Source: Methylorubrum aminovorans
GTDB taxonomy: Bacteria; Pseudomonadota; Alphaproteobacteria; Rhizobiales; Beijerinckiaceae
Direction of reading: 5' to 3'
Length of the DNA: 64,000 nt
NCBI RefSeq assembly: GCF_022179725.1
Contig: NZ_BPRC01000006.1
Coordinates: 62,001 to 126,000, forward strand
Below are positions 1-9,503 of the stretch, in pieces. How positions within the stretch are numbered: the stretch's first letter is position 1; each line of letters opens with the position of its first letter. The notes beneath the pieces were generated by a model that was not told the origin of the DNA, did no database searches, and saw only the letters and a program-made list of their open reading frames with translations. The translations under genes and the position numbers were made by a program.

Positions 1-2184
1 ATCTTCCGGCAGGCGAACTTCATCGAGACCTCGATACGCAACGTCGAGACGGTGCTGATGGAGGCCGTCGTCGTCGTCGCGGTGGTGCTGTTCGCCTTCC
101 TCTTGAACGTGCGCACCACCGCGATCTCGCTCACGGCGATCCCGGTCTCGATCCTGGCGACCGCGGTCGTGTTCCACCTCGCCGGGCTGTCGATCAATAC
201 GATGACCCTTGGCGGCCTCGCCATCGCCATCGGCGAACTCGTCGACGACGCGGTGGTCGACGTCGAAAACATTTTTCGGAGACTCGGCGAGAACCGTAAA
301 GCGGGTAACCCCAAAAGCGTCTTCACAGTCGTGGTAGAGGCCTCGAACGAGGTGCGCTCCGGCATCGTCTACGCCACTATGGTGATCGTGCTGGTGTTCG
401 TGCCGCTCTTCGCCCTGTCGGGCATCGAGGGCCGGCTCTTCGCCCCGCTGGGTCAGGCCTACATCGTCTCGATCCTGGCGAGCCTCCTCGTCTCCATCAC
501 CCTGACGCCGGTGCTGGCCTACTACCTGCTGCCGGGCCTCAAGCGACTGGAGGAGCATGACAGCCAATTCCTCAAGTGGCTTAAGCGCGGGAACGCCGCC
601 CTGCTGCGCGGCCTGCTCGGGCATGGCCGGCCGGTCATGGCGGTCGCCGGTCTGGCGGTGGCGGCGGCCGGGCTCGCGGCGACCTTCCTGCCACGCACCT
701 TCCTGCCGCCGTTCAACGAGGGCTCGTTCACGGTCAACATGACCTTCAACCCCGGCATCTCGCTGGCCGAGAGCAACCGGATCGGACTGGTGGCGGAACG
801 GCTGCTCCTGGAGATGCAGGACGTGAAGTCCATCGGTCGCCGCACCGGCCGGGCCGAGCTCGACGAGCACGCGGAAGGCGTCCACTCCTCCGACCTTGAG
901 ATCGACCTGAAGCCGGGGTCGCGACCCAAGCCCGAACTCGTCACCGACATCCGCGGGCGCCTCGCGGTGCTGCCCGTCAGCGTCAACGTCGGCCAGCCGA
1001 TCTCGCACCGGCTCGACCACATGCTCTCGGGCGTGCGCGCCGAGATCGCGCTCAAGATCTTCGGCGAGGATCTCGACACCCTGCGCGCGCTCGCCGAGGA
1101 CACGAGGGCGCGGCTCTCGGACATCCCCGGCCTCGCCGACCTCCAGGTCGAGAAGCAGGTGCTCATCCCCCAGTTGGAAATTCGCGTCGACTATGCCCGC
1201 GCGGCCCTCTACGGCGTCCAACCCGCGGCCCTGGTCGAGCAGTTGAGCCGCCTGTCGAACGGGCAGGTGGTCTCGCGGGTGGTGGACGGCTACCGCCGCT
1301 TCGACGTGGTGATGCGCCTCTCCGACACGATGCGCACGACCCAGCGCCTCGGCGACCTCCTCATCGAGACCCCGTCCGGCTGGGTGCCGGCCCGCCAGAT
1401 CGCCGACATCCGCGAGACCGACGGGCCGAACCAGATCCTGCGCGAGAACGCCCGGCGCCGCATCGTCGTGCAGGCCAACACCCAACCCGGCTCCGACATG
1501 GGAAAGATCGTCCAGGCCATCCAGGAGAAGGTCGCCGCGGCGAACTTGCCCAACGGGTACGCCACGAGCCTGGAGGGCTCTTTCCAGGCCCAGGCAGAGG
1601 CGAGCCGGACCATCGGCCTGCTGTCGCTGCTCTCCCTCGCCCTGGTCTTCGCGCTGCTCTACTCCCGTTACCGCTCGGTCGTCTTCACGCTGATCATCCT
1701 AGGCAGCATCCCGCTCGCCCTGATCGGCTCGGTGGCCGCCCTTTGGATAGCCGGGCAACCACTCTCGGTCGCCTCGATGATCGGCTTCATCACGCTGACC
1801 GGCATCGCCACCCGCAACGGCATCCTCAAGATCAGCCACTACCTGAACCTTGCCATCCACGAGGGCATGCCGTTCGGGCGCGACCTCGTCATCCGCGGCA
1901 GCTTGGAGCGGCTGGCGCCGGTCCTGATGACGGCGCTCTCGGCGGGCGTCGCCCTGGTGCCGCTGATGATCGGCGCCGACGCGCCGGGCAAGGAGATCCT
2001 GCACCCCGTGGCGGTGACGATCTTCGGCGGCCTGATCAGTGCGACGCTGCTCGACACCGTGCTGACCCCGGTGCTGTTCCTGACCTTCGGCCGCAAGCCC
2101 CTGGAGCGGCTGCGGGACGAGGCCCGTCACCGCCCCGAGGCTTCACCCGAGGCACCGAGAAGTTCGCCCGTCGAGGCGTTCTGA
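1..2184 (+). CDS. Heavy-metal efflux RND pump, CusA/CzcA family (5' end outside window)
   Basis: Inner-membrane proton-driven pump of a tripartite CBA exporter for divalent or monovalent metal ions. The reading frame is open from base 1, so the N-terminal third lies outside the window; about 727 residues are present. The HME-RND transmembrane signature GELVDDAVVDVEN is visible early, followed by the second periplasmic loop and the last transmembrane block, ending in a hydrophilic Pro/Glu-rich tail. A small periplasmic protein gene follows 32 bases downstream. It is not identical to the second CusA-like pump at 4745-7993, which is on the other strand. The family is certain; the metal (Cu/Ag versus Co/Zn/Cd) cannot be assigned from sequence alone. 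Confidence 0.95.
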   Translation: MFRQANFIETSIRNVETVLMEAVVVVAVVLFAFLLNVRTTAISLTAIPVSILATAVVFHLAGLSINTMTLGGLAIAIGELVDDAVVDVENIFRRLGENRKAGNPKSVFTVVVEASNEVRSGIVYATMVIVLVFVPLFALSGIEGRLFAPLGQAYIVSILASLLVSITLTPVLAYYLLPGLKRLEEHDSQFLKWLKRGNAALLRGLLGHGRPVMAVAGLAVAAAGLAATFLPRTFLPPFNEGSFTVNMTFNPGISLAESNRIGLVAERLLLEMQDVKSIGRRTGRAELDEHAEGVHSSDLEIDLKPGSRPKPELVTDIRGRLAVLPVSVNVGQPISHRLDHMLSGVRAEIALKIFGEDLDTLRALAEDTRARLSDIPGLADLQVEKQVLIPQLEIRVDYARAALYGVQPAALVEQLSRLSNGQVVSRVVDGYRRFDVVMRLSDTMRTTQRLGDLLIETPSGWVPARQIADIRETDGPNQILRENARRRIVVQANTQPGSDMGKIVQAIQEKVAAANLPNGYATSLEGSFQAQAEASRTIGLLSLLSLALVFALLYSRYRSVVFTLIILGSIPLALIGSVAALWIAGQPLSVASMIGFITLTGIATRNGILKISHYLNLAIHEGMPFGRDLVIRGSLERLAPVLMTALSAGVALVPLMIGADAPGKEILHPVAVTIFGGLISATLLDTVLTPVLFLTFGRKPLERLRDEARHRPEASPEAPRSSPVEAF

Positions 2185-2216
2185 GACCTTCCCGACCCCC
2201 GAGAAAGGACATCGTC

Positions 2217-2582
2217 ATGCGCTCCCCCTTCCGCCTCGCCGTCGTTGCCGTCGCCATCGCCCTCGCGTCGCCCTGCCTCGCCGCCGGCCCGAACGGCGGC
2301 CAGACGACGGTCGCCGATGGACATCCCGTCGAGTTCGTCGCGACCGAGACCGGCATCACCTTCTTCGTGACCGGTGAGGACGGCAAGCCGGTCGAGACCG
2401 CCGGCCTCTCGGCCAAGGCATTCGTGCAGGTCGGAGGCAAGACGGAGACGCTGACCCTGAAGCCGGGGGCGCCGAACAAGCTCATGGCCGACCTTAAGGC
2501 CCCGCTGGCGGCGGGAGCGAAGGTCGTGCTGTCCGCGAAGATGCACGGGCACAACATCCAGGCGCGGTTCGAGAAGCAGTAG
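2217..2582 (+). CDS. Small secreted protein of metal-efflux operon
   Basis: 121-residue protein with a clear signal peptide (MRSPFRLAVVAVAIALASP...LAA) and a beta-rich mature part that ends with a lone HGHN segment. The start ATG is preceded by GAGAAAGGA. It follows the CusA-family pump by 32 bases, so it is probably cotranscribed and periplasmic. Small accessory proteins of this kind often sit beside CzcCBA pumps and may act as metal chaperones; that role is inferred from context, since no family is recognised. Confidence 0.8.
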   Translation: MRSPFRLAVVAVAIALASPCLAAGPNGGQTTVADGHPVEFVATETGITFFVTGEDGKPVETAGLSAKAFVQVGGKTETLTLKPGAPNKLMADLKAPLAAGAKVVLSAKMHGHNIQARFEKQ

Positions 2583-2648
2583 GGCCGTCGGTGGGGCGGC
2601 CCGTGCGGTTCCTTCCGCGCAGGCCGCCTCGGCCCGGCTACCTCCGGG

Positions 2649-2819
2649 TCAGGACAAATGGCCCAGGAGCACCAGGAAGCCCAGGAGCAGGAAGCACACC
2701 GCCAGCACCTTGACGAGGTCGCGTCCCGCCCGCCTTCTGACGTGCGGACGGGCACGACGCCTGCCGCGCGGCTTGGACTCCCATCTCTCGATTTCCCGGG
2801 CCAGCTTCTTGCCTACCAT
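2649..2819 (-). CDS. Tiny basic membrane protein
   Basis: 56-residue ORF. The N-terminal half is very basic (KPRGRRRARPHVRRR) and is followed by one hydrophobic helix (VLAVCFLLLGFLVLLG) near the C-terminus. It starts 12 bases after the stop of the CDF exporter gene on the same strand, with GAGGCGG upstream of the ATG, so it looks like the last gene of that operon. The layout fits a single-pass C-tail-anchored peptide. No family is recognised; confidence rests on spacing, ribosome-binding site and the clear membrane helix. Confidence 0.5.
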   Translation of the reverse strand: MVGKKLAREIERWESKPRGRRRARPHVRRRAGRDLVKVLAVCFLLLGFLVLLGHLS

Positions 2820-2831
2820 GGCCGCGCCGCC

Positions 2832-3773
2832 TCAGACGGGAAGGTGCGGGAACTCCGCGGAGAGTGCCTCGTCCTCGACCTGGACGGTGACGTGCTCGAT
2901 GCCGTGCCGCTCCTTCATTAGGCCCCGCACGGCACGGATCACCGCCGGCCCGCCGGCGACGTCGTCGACCACCACGTGCCCGCTCATCGCGTCGAAGCCC
3001 GACGTCAACGTCCAGGCATGCAGGTCGTAGGCGCGGCGCACCCCCGGCATCGCCTCGATCTCGGTCTTCAGGGCGGCGAGGTCCACGCCGGGAGGCGTGC
3101 CCTCCAACAGGATGTGAAGGGCTTCGCTCAGCAGTCGCCAGGTCCGGGGTACGATGAACAGGCCTATGCCGGCGCCGATGAGAGGATCGACCCAGGTCCA
3201 GCCCGTGCCCATCACCACGAGGGCCGCGAGGATGACGCCGACCGAGCCCAGCATGTCCGAAAAGACTTCGAAGTAGGCGCCCTTCACGTTGAGGCTCTCG
3301 GACGAGCCGCCCGACAGCAGCTTCATGCTGGCGAGGTTCACGCCCAGCCCAACCAGCGCCACCAGCATCATCGGCCAGCCGAGGATCTCGGTCGGCTCCA
3401 CGAAGCGCCGATAGGCCTCGTAGAGGATGTAGGCGGTGACCCCGAGCAGCACGACGGCGTTGGCGAGCGCCGCGAGGATCTCGAAGCGCATATACCCGAA
3501 GCTCTTGCCCGCCGTCGGCGCCTTGGCCGCGTAGTGAATGGCGAGCAACGCCAGGGCGAGGCCGCCGGCGTCCGTGACCATGTGCGCGGCATCCGCCAGG
3601 AGCGCGAGGCTGCCGGTGAGCAGGCCGCCGACGACCTCGGCGAACATGTAGGTCAAGGTCAGCCCGAGCGCCCAGGCGAGGCGTCCCTTGTTGCGGGCCG
3701 CAGCCGAGCCCGAGGGAATGCCGCCGCCGTGCGAATGCCCATGGCCGCCGCCGTGTGCGTGTCCGTGTCCCAT
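2832..3773 (-). CDS. Cation diffusion facilitator (CzcD/ZitB type)
   Basis: 313-residue inner-membrane metal/proton antiporter exporting Zn2+, Cd2+ or Co2+. The N-terminus is a cytoplasmic His-rich leader (HGHAHGGGHGHSHGG). It is followed by six transmembrane helices with the transport-site motif LADAAHMVTDAGG in helix 2 and a second Asp pair (EVFSDMLGS) in helix 5, then the CTD ending about residue 305. Length and order match the CzcD branch. It lies downstream of cusBA and two small genes on the same strand, so it may belong to the same metal-resistance transcript. Confidence 0.95.
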   Translation of the reverse strand: MGHGHAHGGGHGHSHGGGIPSGSAAARNKGRLAWALGLTLTYMFAEVVGGLLTGSLALLADAAHMVTDAGGLALALLAIHYAAKAPTAGKSFGYMRFEILAALANAVVLLGVTAYILYEAYRRFVEPTEILGWPMMLVALVGLGVNLASMKLLSGGSSESLNVKGAYFEVFSDMLGSVGVILAALVVMGTGWTWVDPLIGAGIGLFIVPRTWRLLSEALHILLEGTPPGVDLAALKTEIEAMPGVRRAYDLHAWTLTSGFDAMSGHVVVDDVAGGPAVIRAVRGLMKERHGIEHVTVQVEDEALSAEFPHLPV

Positions 3774-3815
3774 ATGCCGATCCCAGGTTTGCGATGATGT
3801 GTCCGACCGCGGGTT

Positions 3816-4358
3816 TCAGGGCGCGATTCCGCCGATCAGGTCGGCCACGTGTGCGCCAGCCGGATGCCCGGCCTCGACGTGGTGCGTCCCGGAACAGGCC
3901 TGGTATCCGGGGCCGAACGTCGTCATGACGAGTTCGCGCCGTCCGTCCGCGGTTTCGCGGCTGGCCAGCAGCGCCTGCCCACCGGGCCAGAGTTCCGCAT
4001 CCGCCGTCGGTCCCGGCTCGGGTTCGCCGTAACGGCGAACGCCTTCGTCGTGGATGGCCCGACGCGCTTTCGCGAGGTCGTCGCCGGAGAGTGGCACGCC
4101 GACCCAGACCACCTGCTGCAGCCCCTCGGTCCGGCAGATCACCAGGATGACCTCGGCCGTCCCGGGTCCCGTGGCCGGCCGCCAACCCTGCGGGTAGTAC
4201 AGGGCCGTCAAGTTCGCCTCGCGGTCGACCTTCAGCGGACGGGGCACTTCGGAGAGCGGTCCCCACGCAAGGCCGAACGGCGCCTCGCCCGCATCGGCGG
4301 CGAGGGCCGGGACGACCGCGAATGCGGCCGCGTGAAGGACGCGCAGGTGCCACCTCAT
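3816..4358 (-). CDS. Hypothetical secreted protein in metal-efflux operon
   Basis: 180 residues with an N-terminal signal peptide (LRVLHAAAFAVVPALAADA) and a soluble mature part with single cysteines (VICRTEG, QACSGTHH). It lies between the small gene at 4386 and the CDF gene, all on the minus strand, which suggests cotranscription with the pump. No family is recognised. A periplasmic metal-related role is inferred from location alone. Confidence 0.7.
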   Translation of the reverse strand: MRWHLRVLHAAAFAVVPALAADAGEAPFGLAWGPLSEVPRPLKVDREANLTALYYPQGWRPATGPGTAEVILVICRTEGLQQVVWVGVPLSGDDLAKARRAIHDEGVRRYGEPEPGPTADAELWPGGQALLASRETADGRRELVMTTFGPGYQACSGTHHVEAGHPAGAHVADLIGGIAP

Positions 4359-4385
4359 CGCTCGGTCTCCCGTCGGACCCGGTTC

Positions 4386-4739
4386 CTAGGACGCGGGTCC
4401 ACGCAGTCGGTGGTAGAGGGCACGAACCGCGTCCGAGTAATCGGTGGCCGGATTGGCCGCGCAGAACGTGCGTAGGAAGTCCGCCTGGGCGGCCAAGGGC
4501 ATGGAGGGCGGCGCGAGGTCCAAGCCCTCGTCGACCCCGTCCGGCGCCCGGATCAGCGCGCCGCTCATGAACCCCTGCGCCCAGGCGAAGTAGTCGCGCT
4601 CCATGGCTGGCTGCGCCGCGGCATCCGCGCCGAACCGGGCACAGGAGGCGGCACCGATGCCGACGATCTTGGTCGGCTCGGCCTGAACGGCCATGGTCAA
4701 GCCGAACCACACGAGCATGCCCGACCGGACCCTTCCCAT
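4386..4739 (-). CDS. Hypothetical small secreted protein downstream of cusA
   Basis: 117 residues with a hydrophobic N-terminus (GMLVWFGLTMAVQAEP) that reads as a signal peptide. The mature part is helical, with two cysteines (ASCARFG, RTFCAANP) and the stretch DYFAWAQGFMSG. It starts five bases after the cusA stop and precedes another secreted-protein gene, so it is part of the minus-strand operon. The pattern of two cysteines flanking a helical core recalls small Rap1a/Tai-like periplasmic proteins, but I cannot confirm that family. Confidence 0.65.
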   Translation of the reverse strand: MGRVRSGMLVWFGLTMAVQAEPTKIVGIGAASCARFGADAAAQPAMERDYFAWAQGFMSGALIRAPDGVDEGLDLAPPSMPLAAQADFLRTFCAANPATDYSDAVRALYHRLRGPAS

Positions 4740-4744
4740 CGGGG

Positions 4745-7700
4745 CTACTCCGCCGCCTTGAGTTGGCGAGGAACCGACGGCGCCGGGCGCTCAGCCGCTG
4801 CCGTGGTCTCGACCCTGCCGAAGCGCGCGTACAGGGCCGGCAGGACGACCAAGGTCAGCAAGGTGGCGCTGATCAGGCCACCGATGACCACGGTCGCGAG
4901 CGGCCGCTGGATCTCGGCGCCGGTTTCCGTGGCGATGGCCATCGGCACGAAGCCGAGCGAGGCGACGAGCGCCGTCATCGCCACCGGCCGCAGCCGGATC
5001 ATGGCGCCTTCGAGGATGGCCTCGCGCTTGGGCCGTCCCTCGGCGACGAGTTGCTTGATGAAGGTCAGCATCACGAGGCCGTTCAGCACCGCCACGCCCG
5101 AGAGCGCGATGAACCCGACCGCCGCCGGCACCGAGATGGGCATGCCCCGCAGCCACAGCGCCGCGATGCCGCCGGTCAGGGCCAGGGGCACCGCGCTGAA
5201 CACCAGCAGGGCGTCCCGGGGCGAGCCCAGCGCCGAGTAGAGCAGCAGGAAGATGAGGAAGAAGCAGACCGGCACCACGATCATGAGACGTTGCTTGGCG
5301 GAGGCGAGGTTCTCGAACTGGCCACCCCAGGTGACGTAGTAACCGGACGGAAGCTGGACCTGTGCGGCGACCTTTCCTTGCGCCTCCGCCACCAGCGAGC
5401 CGATGTCGCGGCCGCGCACGTTGGCCGTCACCACGACCCGACGCTTGCCGTTCTCGCGCGAGATCTGGTTCGGCCCCTCGGTCACCGAGAACGACGCCAC
5501 CTGCTTGAGCAGGACCGAACTCGCCCGTCCGTTCAGCCCCGGAGGAAGCGGCACCGGGATGTTCTCCAATGCCTCGCGGTCCTCGCGCACCTTGTCGTTC
5601 AGGCGCACGACGATGGGGAAGCGCCGGTCGCCCTCGAACACCACGCCCGCATCCTTGCCGCCGATGGCCGCGCCGATGACCTCCTGGATGGCGCCGACGC
5701 TGAGCCCGTAGCGGGCGGCCTCGGCCTTGTTGATCTTGATTTCCAGGAACGGCAGGCCGGCGGTCTGCTCGACCTTGACGTCCTCGGCCCCGGTGATGCC
5801 GCGCAGCACCTGGGCGACCTGATTGGCCGCCTTGAGCATCGGCTCGAACTCCTCGCCGAACACCTTCACGGCGAGGTCGCCGCGGGTGCCGGCCAAGAGC
5901 TCGTTGAAACGCAGCTGGATCGGCTGGGAGAACTCGTAGACGTTGCCGGCGAGTTCGCCGACCGCCTTCTCGATCTGCTCCTGCAGGTCCGCCTTGGACA
6001 GGCTCGGGTCGGGCCATTCCTCCTGAGGCTTCAGGATGACGAAAGTGTCCGACGAGTTCGGCGGCATCGGGTCCGATGCGACCTCCGCCGTGCCGGTTTT
6101 CGAGAAGACGTAGGCAACCTGCGGGAATTTTGACACGGCCTGCTCGACCTTCAGCTGCATCGCTTGGGACTGGGTCAGCGAGGTCGAGGGGATGCGTGTG
6201 GCGTTGAGCGCGATGCTTTTCTCGTCGAGCTGCGGGATGAACTCGGTGCCCAGGCGTGTGGAGAGGATTCCCGCACCGACGAGGAGCAGGAGCGCTCCGA
6301 CGACGAAGGCGACGGGCGCGCGGACCGCAGCGGCCAGCACCGGGCGGTAGGCTGCCTTGAACGCACGGATGATGAAGTTGTCTTCCTCGGTGACCTTGCC
6401 GGTGATGACGATGGAAATCAGGGCGGGCACGAAAGTCAGCGAGAGGACGAAGGCGGCCACGAGCGCGATGATGACTGTCAGCGCCATCGGCTCGAACATC
6501 TTGCCCTCCACCCCGGTGAAGGTCAGGAGCGGGACGTAGACCAGGATGATGATGGCCTGCCCGTAGAGGGAGGGCTTGATCATCTCCTCGGCCGAGGCCC
6601 GCACCGTCTGCAGGCGCTCCTCGGTGTCGAGGCTCCGCCCGAGTTCGTGCTGCTTCTCGGCGAGGTGCCGCAGGGCGTTCTCGGTGATGATGACCGCCCC
6701 GTCGACGATCAGGCCGAAGTCGAGCGCGCCGAGGCTCATCAGGTTGGCCGAGATCTTCGCCTCGACCATCCCGGTCATGGTCATCAGCATGGCGACCGGG
6801 ATGACGAGCGCCGTGATGATGGCCGCGCGGATGTTGCCGAGCAGCAGGAACAGGATGACGATGACGAGGGCGGCGCCCTCGGACAGGTTCTTGGCCACGG
6901 TCTTGATGGTGGCTTCGACGAGGCGGGTACGGTCGAGGACGGTCTGCACCTCGACCCCCGGCGGCAGCGACTTGCGGATCTGCTCCATGCGTGCGTCGAC
7001 CGCGGCGGCGACCTTACGGCTGTTGTCTCCGATCAACATCAGGGCCGTGCCGATCACGACCTCCTGGCCGTTCTCGCTGCCGGAGCCGGTGCGCAAGTCC
7101 TTTCCGATGCGGACCTCGGCGATGTCCCGGATGCGCACCGGGACGCCGGCACGGGTGGCGACGACCACGTCGCCGATCTCGTCCATGCTCTCCAGGCGCC
7201 CGGCGGCGCGAACGACGTAGCCCTCGCCGTTGTCCTCCAGGTAGCGGGCGCCCTGGTTGGCGTTGTTCGTCTCCAGGGCGCGGGCGACGTCACCGAAGGA
7301 CAGGTCGCGGGCGGCGAGCTTCGTTGGGTCCGGCTGGACGTGGTACTGCTTCTCGAAGCCGCCGATGCCGTCGATGCCGGCGACCCCCGGGACCGTCTTG
7401 ATCTGTGGGCGGATGATCCAGTCCTGGACCGTGCGCAGGTAGGCGGTCTGCTCCAGTTCCGTCCTGAGGCTCTGACCTTCCGGCGTCAGGTAGCTGCCGT
7501 CCGGCTGCCAACCGGGCTTACCCGCGGCCGAGACCTGGCGCTCGCCCGGCTTGGCGTAGTGGATCGACCACATGTAGATCTCGCCCAGGCCGGTCGAGAT
7601 CGGGCCCATGGCGGGCTCGGCGCCGGGCGGCAGGTCCTGCTTCACCTGCGAGAGGCGTTCGGCGACCTGCTGGCGCGCGAAGTAGATGTCGAGCTTCTCC

Positions 7701-7993
7701 GCGAAGACGGCGGTGACCTGCGAGAAGCCGTTGCGCGAGAGCGAGCGGGTGTATTCCAGCCCCTTGATGCCCGCGAGCGCGGTCTCGACCGGGTAGGTGA
7801 CCTGCTTCTCGATGTCGACGGGCGAGAGCGAGGGCGCGGTCGTGTTGATCTGGACCTGGTTGTTGGTGATGTCCGGGACGGCGTCGATGGGCAGCTTGGT
7901 CACGGCATAGCCACCGAATCCGGCCGCCAGCAGCGACAGCAGCAGCACGAGCCAGCGCTGGTGGACGGAGAAGTCGAGGATCTTCGAAATCAT
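4745..7993 (-). CDS. Heavy-metal efflux RND pump CusA/CzcA
   Basis: 1082-residue inner-membrane pump of an HME-RND exporter. The reading frame stays open a further 160 codons upstream, but the start MISKILDFSVHQRWLVLL is the family N-terminus and lies 11 bases after the cusB-like stop. Visible features are the Porter-domain opening PIDAVPDITNNQVQIN, the transmembrane-4 signature DFGLIVDGAVIITEN and a twelve-helix layout split by two large periplasmic loops. Together with the fusion protein at 8005-9378 it forms the pump and adaptor; no outer-membrane channel gene is seen nearby, so it may share one encoded elsewhere. Confidence 0.96.
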   Translation of the reverse strand: MISKILDFSVHQRWLVLLLSLLAAGFGGYAVTKLPIDAVPDITNNQVQINTTAPSLSPVDIEKQVTYPVETALAGIKGLEYTRSLSRNGFSQVTAVFAEKLDIYFARQQVAERLSQVKQDLPPGAEPAMGPISTGLGEIYMWSIHYAKPGERQVSAAGKPGWQPDGSYLTPEGQSLRTELEQTAYLRTVQDWIIRPQIKTVPGVAGIDGIGGFEKQYHVQPDPTKLAARDLSFGDVARALETNNANQGARYLEDNGEGYVVRAAGRLESMDEIGDVVVATRAGVPVRIRDIAEVRIGKDLRTGSGSENGQEVVIGTALMLIGDNSRKVAAAVDARMEQIRKSLPPGVEVQTVLDRTRLVEATIKTVAKNLSEGAALVIVILFLLLGNIRAAIITALVIPVAMLMTMTGMVEAKISANLMSLGALDFGLIVDGAVIITENALRHLAEKQHELGRSLDTEERLQTVRASAEEMIKPSLYGQAIIILVYVPLLTFTGVEGKMFEPMALTVIIALVAAFVLSLTFVPALISIVITGKVTEEDNFIIRAFKAAYRPVLAAAVRAPVAFVVGALLLLVGAGILSTRLGTEFIPQLDEKSIALNATRIPSTSLTQSQAMQLKVEQAVSKFPQVAYVFSKTGTAEVASDPMPPNSSDTFVILKPQEEWPDPSLSKADLQEQIEKAVGELAGNVYEFSQPIQLRFNELLAGTRGDLAVKVFGEEFEPMLKAANQVAQVLRGITGAEDVKVEQTAGLPFLEIKINKAEAARYGLSVGAIQEVIGAAIGGKDAGVVFEGDRRFPIVVRLNDKVREDREALENIPVPLPPGLNGRASSVLLKQVASFSVTEGPNQISRENGKRRVVVTANVRGRDIGSLVAEAQGKVAAQVQLPSGYYVTWGGQFENLASAKQRLMIVVPVCFFLIFLLLYSALGSPRDALLVFSAVPLALTGGIAALWLRGMPISVPAAVGFIALSGVAVLNGLVMLTFIKQLVAEGRPKREAILEGAMIRLRPVAMTALVASLGFVPMAIATETGAEIQRPLATVVIGGLISATLLTLVVLPALYARFGRVETTAAAERPAPSVPRQLKAAE

Positions 7994-8004
7994 GGCCCGT
8001 CCCC

Positions 8005-9378
8005 TCAATGCGCGTGGTCGGCTTCGCTCTTTCCGAGCTCGGCCTTGAGGAGGAAGGTGTTGCCGACGGCGATGGCCTCGCCGGGCTTGAGACCCGAGGC
8101 GACCTCGTAGGCGTCGTCGTCGGAGCGCCCGAGTTCGACCTCGCGCTTCTCGAAGCCCTCGTCTGTGCGGACGAAGACGACGCGCTTGCCCTCGACGGTC
8201 TGGAGGGCCGCCTTGGGCACGCTCACCGGAACGGCATCCCGCGAGATCTCGACCTCGGCGGTGACGTAGGTGCCCGGACGCCAGGCCATGTCCTTGTTCG
8301 GCAGGGCGACGATGACCTTGGCGGCACGCGTGTCGGCGGTGAGGAAAGGACTGACGAAGACGACCTTGCCCTTCTCGTGCTGCACGCCGCCCTCCTGGCC
8401 CGGCGCGACCGTGACGGACGCGCCTTCCTTGACCTTGGCGAGTTCCGAGGTCGGAACGGCAAGTTCGATCCACACCGTTGAGAGGTCGGCGACGGTGTAG
8501 AGGTCGGAAGGGTCGCCTTCCTTGCCCACCGCGGTGCCGACGTCGACCTTTCGCTCGACGATGCGCCCCGACATCGGCGAGCGCAGTTCGTACTGGCGCA
8601 GGCTCGACAGGTTCGGGGTGGTCTCGTCGCGCTTGGCCAGCTTGGCCACCGCCGTCGCGTCGAGCCCCAGCGCCGACAGCTTCTGCCGCGCCAGATCCTG
8701 GCGCAGCGTCGCCTCGGAATAGACCGCCTTGGCATTCAAGAAGGCGCTCTCGGCCGAGATCCGCTTGTCCCAGAGCGCCTGCTGCCGTTCGAAATTGGTC
8801 TTCTCCAGGTCGGCCTTCACCGAGGCGGTGAGGTACTCGCTCTTGGAGTCCGCGACCTCGCGGCTATCCAGGACGGCAACGACCTCGTCCTTCTTGACGG
8901 CGTCGCCCAGGCGCTTGCGCATCTCGGCGACGGTGCCGACGACCCGGGCAGGGACCCGCGCGATCCGGTCGGTGTCGGGCGTGATCGTACCGGGCACCAG
9001 GATATGGCGAGACAGCATGGCGCCCTCGGCTTTGGCCACCTTGATGTCCTGGTTCTCGATCTGCTCGGCGGTCATTTTGACATGACCTTCCTCGCCTTCG
9101 GCCTCGGAGTGGTCATGCTCGCCTTGGGTCTGCTCGGCCCCGGGCTTACTGGCCGGCTTGCCGTGACCGTGACCGTGTCCGTCGCCCGCGGCGTGGCCCG
9201 CCTCGCCGGGGGAAGCCTCGGCGGAATTCGCGGCGGTGGGGCCGCTGGCGAGGTTGAAGACGGTCGGCGGCAGGCCAGCCGATATCAACAGCCCCTGGAC
9301 GAAGCCGGAGACGGCGGGAACCGCAGCGCCCACGAGGACGCCGACGGCCAGGATGAGGGCGGTCAGGATGATGCGCAT
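8005..9378 (-). CDS. Efflux RND periplasmic adaptor subunit (CusB/CzcB)
   Basis: Membrane-fusion protein linking the RND pump to the outer-membrane channel, 457 residues from the chosen ATG. An N-terminal hydrophobic segment (ILTALILAVGVLVGAAVPAV) is followed by a His-rich region (HGHGHG, EHDHSEAEG) typical of CzcB-type metal sensing. Then come the barrel-sandwich, a helical hairpin, the beta-barrel and the membrane-proximal domain. The start MRIILTALIL is chosen because AGCAGG lies just upstream; an ATG at 9417 and a TTG at 9426 are in frame but lack a ribosome-binding site. The pump gene begins 11 bases downstream. Confidence 0.93.
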   Translation of the reverse strand: MRIILTALILAVGVLVGAAVPAVSGFVQGLLISAGLPPTVFNLASGPTAANSAEASPGEAGHAAGDGHGHGHGKPASKPGAEQTQGEHDHSEAEGEEGHVKMTAEQIENQDIKVAKAEGAMLSRHILVPGTITPDTDRIARVPARVVGTVAEMRKRLGDAVKKDEVVAVLDSREVADSKSEYLTASVKADLEKTNFERQQALWDKRISAESAFLNAKAVYSEATLRQDLARQKLSALGLDATAVAKLAKRDETTPNLSSLRQYELRSPMSGRIVERKVDVGTAVGKEGDPSDLYTVADLSTVWIELAVPTSELAKVKEGASVTVAPGQEGGVQHEKGKVVFVSPFLTADTRAAKVIVALPNKDMAWRPGTYVTAEVEISRDAVPVSVPKAALQTVEGKRVVFVRTDEGFEKREVELGRSDDDAYEVASGLKPGEAIAVGNTFLLKAELGKSEADHAH

Positions 9379-9503
9379 GATGCCTGCTCGGGCGTGCCGG
9401 AAGCCGATGACGGACATGCCGGACAATCGCGGTCGGTGACGTGAGGAGACGGCTCGGGTCGGTCGGACCCGGGTTCGTGACGCGCCGCCTTCGCGGCGTC
9501 ACC

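Noticed and set aside
2638..4710. 690-codon minus-strand open frame across the CDF gene
   Set aside because: Arg/Gly-rich shadow in high-GC DNA; the CDF and small secreted proteins in other frames explain the region.
4763..8110. Long plus-strand frames (456 and 648 codons) opposite cusA
   Set aside because: Antisense shadows; composition is Asp/Arg/Gly-rich and lacks any domain, while cusA on the minus strand is complete.
7994..8473. 160-codon upstream extension of cusA
   Set aside because: It overlaps cusB in another frame and lacks family similarity; the start at 7993 gives the CusA N-terminus.
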